Shown: positions 45,801 through 57,800 of the stretch, in pieces
How the letters are laid out: each line of letters starts with the position of its first letter
Numbering within the stretch: position 1 is the stretch's first letter
Assembly: GCF_963676685.1 (NCBI RefSeq)
Contig: NC_092345.1
Coordinates: forward strand, 30,155,585 to 30,219,584
Length of the DNA: 64,000 nt
Origin: Mytilus edulis
Taxonomy: Eukaryota; Mollusca; Bivalvia; Mytilida; Mytilidae
Reading direction: 5' to 3'
The notes under the pieces: generated by a model
Told to the model about the DNA's origin: nothing
Databases searched by the model: none
The model's input: only the letters and a program-made list of their open reading frames with translations
Made by a program: the position numbers and the translations under genes

Positions 45801-48800
45801 ATTAAGTGTGTTCAAAAGTACAAATTTGGTGTACAGGAGGCAGCTCTTCAATAGCACTGTTATCGAGAAGCATTTCAATAGAATTCTTTCAAAAAAGACA
45901 GTCTAACAGGACAATATGAAAAGAAAATGTCATGTCACATACATATATCGTGTATTGACCATATTAGCGGTGATTTAAGCACGAAACAGTTATTTTTAGC
46001 AAATTAAAGAATTTTTTAATATTTCAGGTAAATCTGAGACAATGATTTAATCCTATGGTAAATGCATGCTTATTTGAAAGACATAGCAGCAAAACATAAC
46101 TTTGATAAACATAATACATATACTTAAACATAATCATTTAAATTAAGATATCAAATTTTTCACTATTATATGTAATTTTGTCACAGGGATTCAGTGACAT
46201 CTCTTGGTCTGTAGTTTAAATCTTTAAAAACGTGATTAACAGGTCAAACTCAAAGGTAACATAATATTAAAAATAACATTTTGGAAAAAAAATTCAAGAT
46301 TTGAAAGGGTGCATTGACACTCATTGAAGGATATTATTAATTTTATCTATTTCATCTCTATATTATATTACATTTTGTATTACAGGAAATGAAGTCTCAA
46401 ATGAAGAACAGTTTAAATATTTACTATGTCAACATCCGAGAAAAACTGCTAAATATCTATTGCAAGCTTTCAGTAAAAGAAAAAACTTTTTATATGAAAA
46501 TTTTCGATAAAATTTATTTATTTTTGTTCGTCGTACCATTGAAATTTATGTTTAAAGTGACTTATACACCCAAAGGGTCGGGTGTTCTAATTATTGTTTT
46601 TATATCTCACTGTATTATATAATATTTTGTGAAAAACACATGTCACTATAATAAATAATTTACTTACATACTTTACAGGATCAAACACGTTCTTGTGAGT
46701 CTGGTACCTCAAATTCAAAATCAGAATATGGAGCTCAAGGTGGCGAACAAAGATCAAGAACAAGAACCAGGTCATTTCAATTAAATAGGGAAAGTGTTTG
46801 AATTGTTTAAGTTTTAGGTCATATTCAAGACATTGTGGATAAAAGAATACTAGTTGTGGCTCTTTTCACAAAAATACTTACTAGTGAAAATAATTACAAT
46901 TCCTTAACATATTTTGATTTTGATTTCTTTTAACTCATGACCCTGTTCACAGAGGCTTTTAACAAATGACCCTGTTCACAGAGGCTTTTAACTCATGACC
47001 CTGTTCACAGAGGCTTTTAACTCATGACCCTGTTCACAGAGGCTTTTAACTCATGACCCTGTTCACAGAGGCCTCCTACAGAGTATGTAAAAAAAAAACA
47101 CTACAACAAATCTACAAATAAGTTAAACATGGCTTAATTCTTCAGTTGACTCCTTATTTATAGGAGTTATTCCCCTTGAAAGACTATTTGTTTACCCATG
47201 CATTTTTTGTGTTTTTTGCAGAAATTTAATTAGATATACCGGTAGATAGTTGCAGATAAAAACTGTGAAGAACAGGACAAGATCTACAAATAATTAATCA
47301 ATTGCCCTTGAAAGACCATTATTAAATGTACCAATTTTTATACGACCACAAAAAGTTTTTGTGGTTGTATATTGGTATGATGTTGGCGTCGTTGGCGTCG
47401 TTGTCCGAAGACACATTGGTTTTCGCACTAAAACTTTAGTTAAAGTAAATAGAAATCTATGAAATTTAAACATAAGATTTATGACCACAAAAGAAATGTT
47501 GAGATTGATTTTGGGAGTTTTGGTCCCAACAGTTTAGGAATTTAAATAGGGGCCAGAAAAGAACCCAAATAAGCATTTTTCTTGGTTTTCGCACAATAAC
47601 TTTAGTATTAGTGAATTTGAACACAAGGTTTATGAGCTCAAAAGGAAGGTTTGGATTGATTTTGGGAGTTTTGGTTACAACAGGTTTAGGAATTAGGGGC
47701 CAAAAAGGGGCCCAAATAAGTATTTTTCTTGGTTTTCACACCATAACTTTACTATAAGTAAATAGAAATCTATAAAATTTAAACATAAGGTTTGTGACCA
47801 TAAAAGGAAGGTTTGGATTGATTTTGGGAGTTTTGGTCCCAACAATTTAGGAATTAGGGGTCCAAAGGGTGCAAAATTAAACTTTTTTTGTTTGATTTCA
47901 TCAAAAATTGAATAATTGGGGTTCTTTGATATGCCGAATCTAACTGTGTATGTAGATTCTTAATTTTTGGTCTCGTTTTCAAATTTGTTTACATTAAGGT
48001 CCAAAGGGTCCAAAATTAAACTTAGTTTGATTTTAACAAAAATTTAATTCTTGGGGTTCTTTGATATGCTGAATCTAAACATGTACTTAGATTTTTGTTT
48101 ATGGGCCCAGTTTTCAAGTTGGTCCAATAGGAGTCCAAAATTAAACTTCATTTGATTTTAAAAAAAAATTGAATCCTTAGGGTTCTTTGATATATGCTGA
48201 ATCTAAACAAGTAGTAAGATTTTTGCTTATTGTGCCAATTTTCAAGATGGTCCAAATCATGGTCCAAAATTAAACTTTGTTTGATATCAATAAAAATTTA
48301 ATCCTTGGAGTTCTTTGATATGCTGAATCTAAACATGTATTTAGATTTTTGATTATAGGCCCAGTTTTCAAGTTGGTCAAAAGCGGGGTCCAAAATTAAA
48401 CTTTGTTTGATTTCAACAAAAATTGAATATATGGGGTTCTTTAATATATGCTGAACCTAACCATGTATTTAGATTTTTGATATTTGGACCCGGTGTCATA
48501 TGGTATTTTGAACCCCATGGTAAATTGACCCCGGGGTCAAAATACCGCTATGGTAAATTGAACCCCTCCATGGTAAATTGAACCCCCCCTGTATGGAAAA
48601 TTGAACCCCCATGGTAAATTGAACCCCCCTGGTTTTTTCATCCTAGATGAATAGTAGAACATTTTACATTATTCTAAAGCTTATCATAGATTAAAAAATC
48701 GTTCATACAAGAAGGGGAGGTACATTTTCCATGCTTAATTAAAAGAAATATCTTTGCTTGGTATAAGTGCTCTGAAGTCTTTACCAACAAAATGTCATTC

Positions 48801-51800
48801 AAAATACTTATTGACACATTATAACTAGACCATATGTAGCTTGAATGCTTTAATTATTTGTAATTATAACATATGTATATATATATATATTATATAAGGG
48901 TAGTTTTGATTTTCCATGGTAAAAAAGGGGGAGGGGGTCAAAATACCATTGCAAAGTAAAATTTTAAAAATATCTTTTCCAGCAAGTTTAATACATACAA
49001 ACTACTTATTGGTGTATATTAACTACATAATAAGAGTTAAAATTGCCAGAATTTTTTTAATTGTCTAGAGTAAGGGGTTCAATATACAGCAGGGGGGTCA
49101 AAATACCATGGCAAAGTAAAATTTTCAAAATACCTTTTCCATCAAGTTTAATACACACAAACTACTTGTTGTTGTATATTAACTACATATAAGAGTTAAA
49201 ATTGCCAGAATTTTTTGAATTGTCTAGAGTAAGGGGTTCAATATACCGCAGGGGGGTCAAAATACCATGGCAAAGTAAAATTTTCAAAATATCTTTTCCA
49301 TCAAGTTTAATACATACAAACTACTTGTTGGTGTATATTAACTACATATAAGAGTTAAAATTGCCAGAATTTTTTGAATTGTCTAGAGTAAGGGGTTCAA
49401 TATATCGCAGGGGGTCAAAATACCATGGCAAAGTAAAATTTTCAAAATATCTTTTCCATCAAAGTTAATTCATGCAAACAACTTATTGGTGTATTCTAAC
49501 TACATAAAAAAGTTCAAATTGCCAGAATTTCTGAAATTAAAGGCCTACAGTAGTGGGTTCAATATACCGCAGGGGGGTCAAAATACCATGGCAAAGTAAA
49601 ATTTTCAAAATATCTTTTCCAGCAAGTTTAATACATACAAACTACTTATTGGTGTATTCTAACTACATAAAAAGGTTCAAATTGCCAGAATTCCTGAAAT
49701 TAAAGGCCTAGAGTAGGGGATTCAATATACTGCAGGGGGGTCCAAAAACCATGGCAAAGTAAAATTTTCAAAATAGCTTTTCCAGCAAGTTTAATACATA
49801 CAAACTACTTATTGGTGTATTCTAACTACATAAAAGAGTTCAAATTTCCAGAATTTTTGAAATTAAAGGCCTAGAGTAGGGGGTTCAATATACCGCAGGG
49901 GGGTCAAAATACCATGGCAAAGTAAAATTTTCAAAATATCTTTTCCAGCAAGTTTAATACATACAAACTACTTATTGGTGTATTCTAACTACATAAAAAA
50001 GTTCAAATTGCCAGAATTTCTGAAATTAAAGGCCTAGAGTAGGGGATTCCATATACTGCAGGGGGGTCCAAATACCATGGCAAAGTAAAATTTTCAAAAT
50101 ATCTTTTCCAGCAAGTTTAATACATACAAACTACTTATTGGTGTATTCTAACTACATAAAAAAGTTCAAATTGCCAGAATTTCTGAAATTAAAGGCCTAG
50201 AGTAGGGGGTTCAATATACTGCAGGGAGGTCCAAATACCATGGCAAAGTAAAATTTTCAAAATATCTTTTCCAGCAAGTTTAATACATACAAACTACTTA
50301 TTGGTGTATTCAAACTACATAAAAAAGTTCAAATTGCCAGAATTTCTGAAATTAAAGGCCTAGAGTAGGGGGTTCAATATACTGCAGGGGGGTCCAAATA
50401 CCATGGCAAAGTAAAATTTTCAAAATAACTTTTCCAGCAAGTTTAATAAAATTGAGAATGGAAATGGGGAATGTGTCAAAGAGACAACAACCCGACCAAA
50501 TAAAAAACAACAGCAGAGGGTCACCAACAAGTCTTCAATGTAGCGAGAAATTCCCGCACCCGGAGGCATCCCTCAGCTGGCCCCTAAACAAATATATACT
50601 AGTCCAGTGATAATGAACGCCATACTAATTTCCAAATTGTACACAAGAAACTAAAATTAAAATAATACAAGACTAACAAAGGCCAGAGGCTCCTGACTTG
50701 GGACAGGCGCAAAAATGCGGCAGGGTTAAACATGTTTGTGAGATCTCAACCCTCCCCCTATACCTCTAACCAATGCAGAAAAGTGAACGCATAACAATAC
50801 GCACATTAAAATTCACTTCAAGAGAAGTCCGAGTCTGATGTCAGAAGATGTAACCAAAGAAAATAAACAAAATGACAATAATACATAAATAACAACAGAC
50901 CACTAGCAGTTAACTGACATGCCAGCTCCAGACTTCAATTAAACTGACTGAAAGATTATGATTTCATCATATGAACATCAGGCACAATCCTTCCCGTTAG
51001 GGGTTTAGTATCATACCATCATAACATATATGAGAAGAACATAACCTGTGTCATGCCAACAACTGTTTTTAGAATAATTGTGTTTAGTTCCGATGCAAAG
51101 ACCTTATTAGTGACTTAATATTAACGCCAAAATATGCAATCTTTAATGACTTGACAACAGTATCGTAATTATATACCTTCTTAATAAGTCTATTCAAAGG
51201 TTTTGTAAGTTTCTGAGGTGAATACTGACACCTACATACAAATTGCTTATTGGTGTATTCTTACTACATAAAAAAGTTAGAATTGCCAGAATTTTTTGAA
51301 TTAAAGGTCTAGAGTAGCAGGTTCAATATACCGCAGGGGGTCAAAATACCATGGCAAAGTAAAATTTTCAAAATATCTTTTCCAACAAGTTTAATACATA
51401 CCTCGCCATGGTATTTTGACCCCCCCTGTGGTATATTGAACCCCCTACTATAGACCTTGAATTTCAAAAATTTGAGCTATTTTAACTCCTTAACATAGTA
51501 ATAATACTCTAATAAGTAGTTTGTATGTATTGAACATGATGGAAAAGATGTTTTGAACATTTTACTTTGCCATGGTATTTTGACCCCCCTACCATGGTAT
51601 ATTGAAACCCCTACTATAGACCTTAATTTTTTTTAAATTCTAGCAATTCTAACTTTTAACATTGTAATAATACTCCAATAAGTAGTTTGTATGTATTTAA
51701 TATACTGGAAAAGATATTTTGAAATTTTACTTAGCCATGGTATTTTGACCCCCCTGCGGTATATTGAACCCCCTACTATAAATGTTGAATTTCAAAAATT

Positions 51801-54800
51801 CAAGCTATTCTAACTCCTTAAGATAGTTATAATACTTCAAGAAGTATCTAATAAACTGGAAAAGATATTTTGAAAATTTTACTTAGCCATGGTATTTTGA
51901 CCCCCCTGCGGTATATTGAACCCCCTACTATAGACCTTGAATTTCAAAAATTCAAGCTATTCTAACTCCTTAACATAGTTATAATACTTCAAGAAGTAGT
52001 TTGTATGTATTTAATAAACTGGAAAAGATATTTTGAAAATTTTACTTAGCCATGGTATTTTGACCCCCCTGCGGTATATTGAACCCCCTACTATAGACCT
52101 TGAATTTCAAAAATTCAAGCTATTCTAACTCCTTAACATAGTTATAATACTTCAAGAAGTAGTTTGTATGTATTTAATAAACTGGAAAAGATATTTTGAA
52201 AATTTTACTTAGCCATGGTATTTTGACCCCCCTGCGGTATATTGAACCCCCTACTATAGACCTTGAATTTCAAAAATTCAAGCTATTGTAAAAATGATAG
52301 GCAATAAATTGTAAATTAGATTATCTGCAATACTATTTATCAAAAACAGGGGGGTTCAATATACCGCAGGGGGGTTCAAAATACCATATGTGAAAAATGA
52401 CCCCGCATGGTATTTTGACCCCGGGTTCACTTTTTAGGGGGTTCAAAATACCATATGACACCGGTTATCAAATTGGTCTGGGTCTATATAATTTTTTTTT
52501 TTCACCACTTTCCATATTTTTAAATTGACAGGTGAAAGTTACAAATACAGGCACTAGGGAGCCTTTTGTTAAGTTCATTGAGTAACATATTTTCATCTTA
52601 AAAATATAAACGAGCTTACCATTAGTAGGTAGATTGTTTTATAGTATAATCAATGTACAGCATCTAGAGTCATTCATTTAGAATACTGTAATGTCAGCAT
52701 TGCAAAATGAGATCCTTGCAAAACTAAGGGCATTTGTCAGGCTTTCCTTATAATAAAGGAAACACTTTTATGATTATTTTTTTAATGAGATATTTAGATA
52801 TTGATGTTAATGAGATATGTAAGATAATTCTTTTTATTTCCCATGCAATTTTGTGGAAAATCTAATTAATAAACCGATCTCTCATTGCTTCCCTTTTTAT
52901 ACGACCGCAAAATTTGAAAAAATTTTCGTCTTATATTGCTATCACGTTGGCATCGTCGTCGTCGTCGTCCGAATACTTTTAGTTTTCGCACTCTAACTTT
53001 AGTAAAAGTGAATGGAAATCTATGAAATTTTAACACAAGGTTTATGATCACAAAAGGAAGGTTGGTATTGATTTTGGGAGTTTTGGTCCCAACATTTTAG
53101 GAATTAGGGGCCAAAAAGGGCCCAAATAAGCATTTTCTTGGTTTTCGCACTATAACTTTAGTTTAAGTTAATAGAAATCTATGAAATTTTGACACAAGGT
53201 TTATGACCACAAAAGAACGGTTGGGATTGATTTTGGGAGTTTTGGTTTCAACAGTTTAGGAATCAGGGGCCAAAAAAGGGCCCAAATAAGCATTATTCTT
53301 GGTTTTCGCACAATAACTTTAGTTTAAGTAAATAGAAATCAATGAAATTTAAACACAATGTTAATGACTACAAAAGGAAGGTTGGTATTGATTTTGGGAG
53401 TTTAGGTCCCAACAGTTTCGGAATTAGGGGCCAAAAAGGGACCCAAATAAGCATTTTTCTTGGTTTTCGCACCATAACGTTAGTATAAGTAAATAGAAAT
53501 CTATGAAATTTAAACACAAGGTTTATGACCATAAAAGGAAGGTTGGTATTGATTTTGGGAGTTTTGGTCCCAACAGAATAAGGGGCCCAAAGGGTCCAAA
53601 ATTAAGCTTTGTTTGATTTCATCAAAATTGAATAATTGGGGTTCTTTGATATGCCGAATCTAACTGTCATGACTGTGTATGTAGATTCTTAACTTTTGGT
53701 CCTGTTTTCAAATTGGTCTACATTAAGGTCCAAAGGGTCCAAAATTAAACTTAGTTTGATTTTGACAAAAAATGAATCAGTTAGGTTCTTTGATATGCTG
53801 AATCTAAAAATGTACTTAGATTCTTGATTATTGGCCCAGTTTTCAAGTTGGTCCAAATCGGGGTCCAAAATTAAACTTTGTTTGATTTCATCAAAAATTG
53901 AATAAATGGGGTTCTTTGATATACCAAATCTAACTGTGTATGTAGATTCTTCATTTTTGGTCCTGTTTTCAAATTGGTCTACACTAAAGTCTAAAGGGTC
54001 CAAAATTAAACTTCTGATTTTAACAAAAATTGAAATCTCGGGGTTCTTTGATAAGCTGAATCCAAAAATGTACTTAGATTTTTTATTATGGGCCCAGTTT
54101 TCAAGTTGGTCCAAATCAGGATCTAAAATTATTATATTAAGTATTGTGCAATAGCAAGTCTTTTCAATTGCACAGTATTGCGCAATGGCAAGAAATATCT
54201 AATTGCACAATATTGTGAAATAGCAAATTTTTTTTTAATTAGAGTTATCTTTCTTTGTCCATAATAGTAAGCAAGAAATATCTAATTGCAAAATAATGTG
54301 CAATAGCAAGATTTTTTTTTAATTGGAGTTATCTTTCTTTGTCCAGAATCAACTTAAATCTTTGTTATATACAATATACAAATGAATGTATATTCACTTT
54401 TTACTACCAACTGATAAATTAAAATAATCTTTACCATTCAGTGATAACAAGCAGTTTTTTTACATCTTAATATTTTATGATGTATTTAAATGAGTAGTTA
54501 TTGTTGCAAACTCCATTAGAAATTTTAATTGAGATTAGTTTTGGAATAAGGGAAAGGGGGATGTGATTAAAAAAATTGGGTTCAATTTTTCTCATTTGAA
54601 ATTTCATAAATAAAAAAGAAAATTTCTTCAAACATTTTTTTGAGAGGATTAATATTCAACAGCATAGTGAATAGCTCTAAGAGAAAACAAAAATTTTAAG
54701 TTCATTAGAACACATTCATTCTGTGTCAGAAACCTATGCTGTGTCAACTATTTAATCACAATCCAAATTTAGAGCTGAATCCAGCTTGAATGTTGTGTCC

Positions 54801-57800
54801 ATACTTGCCCCAACCGTTCAGGGTTCAACCTATGCGGTCGTATAAAGCTACGCCCTGCGGAGCATCTGGTCTGATATGTCGCGTGGGAGATCAAACGAAA
54901 CCCGCTTTGAGGTCACATGTGAGTGACCTCATAGGTGTGTCCTTTTTTACCAATGAAAATGAGTCTTCGACGATCTTGAAAGTTTATTGTGAGTTAAAGG
55001 GATGTATCTCATTTTATTTACGAAGAAATCGTCAGTTCAATAAAATGCATCAACTTTTTTGATTGGTTTATTGATAGGTCATCAACTCATTTGCATATCA
55101 TTATAAATTTATAACTTCCAGTTCACTCACATGTGACCTCAAAGTGGGTTTCGTTAGATCTCCCAGCTTGTTTAATTTTCATAAAATTTTGACAAAGTAT
55201 TTACTTTTACCCTTTGACAAAAATATAAAATTTCAAAAAATTTGAACCAACCATTTTATCAGAAAAATTACACTGGTTATATAGCAGTTTGACAAACAAA
55301 AATTTTGATCATTGAGAAGCTTAATATTACTTTAACAACACACCGTAATTATTTAAACGTTTATCTGATTTAACACATTTATTTCCCTGTAGTGTTAGGC
55401 ACCACCTTAATATGCGTTTACTTGTACTACAAAACATATCCCATTTATTTATCTTGCATTATTATCAGCTGTTAAAAACTTTAAGTACCGGTAAAAAATG
55501 TTAAAATAAATTGGGTGTTTTGTAGTAGGTTTTTATACATTTGTAGTTCTAAGTGATGATATAATTATATAACAGGCAACTGACATCATTGGACATTAAC
55601 GAATAAACAATGAAAATGAGGTCAAGGTCAGATGAAACTTGCCAATCTTAATTTATGAGGGGGGATAGGAGGGGTCCAGATCCCGAAATCCCGGTCTTAA
55701 AAAAACGAAATCCCGAGGTCCCGAATTTAAATAAAGTAAATCCCGACGTCCCGAAATCAGAAAAAAAGGATTCCCGGATCCCGAAAGGGTCAATCACGAA
55801 ATCCCGAGCTTAAAAACACCCTATCCCGGAGTCCCGATAAAGGTCCTATCCCCCCTCATTTATGCTGCTGCCAGATTGTAATTTCTATGTTGCATTACTA
55901 GTGTCATTGAGTATAATGAGTTAACTTAAAATTATTTTATTTCAGATCAAGAAATATGAATCACAGCAGAGATGAAAGATCAAGATCTAGATCACCATAT
56001 CACAGAAGGTCCCACAACCAGTAAGACTATATTTAAGTTTTGAAAAACAAGGATTATTAAATAAATATTTTTATTTTATCATTTTGTTTGTTTGTTTGTA
56101 GGGGGTGGGGGTTGGATCTAATATTTTCATTATATTTGAAGGTGGCAAATTATACTTTATGCAATAAAATGTAAATTCTGTTAATTATTATAGGGTGTAA
56201 AAACAAACAACTAAAGTTTTCTTTGTCATATTCAGTGTTCTCTGCAGGCCCTTTTAGCATCATAGTTAGTTCCACAACTTTTAGAGGCTTTATCGTGATT
56301 AAGAGCTAACTGACATACATGTATCTGATTTTATATATTTTTCTAATACTGAAGCTCATTTATTGCCTGCTAGACTTTTTCTTCTATCATGGGGATGCTG
56401 TTTCATTAATATTTTCCCCAATTAACATTTAAGTACTGTAAATTCAGAAATTATTGCAATATTGTTATTATTGCGAAAAATGGAGCAATAATTAAAGCTA
56501 GCATTTTGAAATTTTCTGAATATTGCACATTTTAATCTAAAATGACAAAATCGCAATAATAAATGCATGCAAAAATTTCTGATTTACATTATATGTTTTC
56601 CTAATACAGTGAATTTGATCATTTTCTCTTATACATGAACGATTTTGTTCCTTTCAGCAGAGATCGTTCCAAGTCACCAAAACAAACAGAGGAAGCAAAG
56701 GTAGGCCACTGGTCCAAAGACACAGTTATCGTCCTTTGGTTTTCGTTGTCTACCAATATAATCCCTAGTGTAAACAGTGTATAACTTGCATGTTTTATTT
56801 AATACACTTTCCCACTTTATTTCTTGTTATTAAATGCATGAAATATTAAGTAGGGGGATGTAATTACATGTTAAAAAAATTTGGGTGCTGAATCTTTATG
56901 TTAAGTAGTGATTTTGTCCAGTTCAAAAAGGTCAAATTTTATCACGTCTGAAGCTGTCAAACTGAATTTTACACCCCCTTAACAGAGAATTGTCAATATT
57001 TTGAGTTAGAGCTGGTAGAAGTTTCTATAATTTTGATATTATTTGTCTCACTGGTAGTACACTACACTGTAAAAATCTTTTTGAGAAAGAGTAGGTGCGA
57101 TTTTTTTAATTTGAATTTATGGTCTAAAAGAAATGCACTACGAAATAACTGTTCTCGGGCCCACTGATTGGACCTAAAGGATACCATTGCCATTCAATTT
57201 GTTTGTTTTTGTAGCCCCAATTTCTAAATGGGTTCAGTTTTGAGGGGAGGGGGCAATTTTTTTTATGTCTAATACAGTAATCAGTATAAATAAACAGCTT
57301 TTTGTAATAAAAATAATTGTCAATGTGTATTACATACTAATGACATGTACATTTCAATTTTTAATGACTTTTAGAGAGCTTGAAAATAACAGATATCATT
57401 ACTGCAATATATATTCCAATTAAAAATACCAAATTAGAACCTATTGTAATGTGCTAAGCCACTAGTAGTAATTTTATATGATTTTAGTGTAAAGACATCT
57501 TAAACAGACTGAGAAAACCACATTAAATCTCTATCTCATCATGTCAGTTTAGTATAAAGCACTACAGTATATATTAAATGTTATTTTAACATAACCTGTA
57601 TATCTTCAACCAGTGTAATAACAGTGTATCTTCTTTCAGCACAGTCTCATTTACACAAAATTGGATATTCCATGTTAATATAAAAAAAGGAAGATATGGT
57701 ATGATTGCCAATGAGACAGCTCTCCACAAGAGCTCTCCACAAGAGCTCTCCACAAGAGACCAAATGACATTGAAATTTACAACTATAAATCACTGTACGG

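Larger units (their letters stand above)
47339..52490 (+). mobile_element. R6 mussel repeat, interrupted copy
   Basis: Starts TATACGACCACAAAAAG with an immediate inverted partner (TTTTTGTGGTTGTATA). It continues with tandem-like ~180 bp paragraphs (GATTTTGGGAGTTTTGGTCC, GGGGTTCTTTGATATGC, GGCCCAGTTTTCAAGTTGGT). The repeat breaks at GGACC (48490) and resumes at TTATCAAATTGGTC (52465), with the 4 kb TIR element between. The frame at 47294-47488 is not coding. Confidence 0.75.

Noticed and set aside
48930..50440. Helitron-type element with central ~160 bp tandem repeats
   Set aside because: Bivalve Helitron relatives carry such arrays, but this element has true terminal inverted repeats and opposed arrays, which Helitrons lack.
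53689..54114. 141-codon minus-strand frame with repeated FENRT and QLENW phrases
   Set aside because: The repetition follows the DNA paragraphs of the R6 repeat, and equivalent frames in the other R6 copies are closed.
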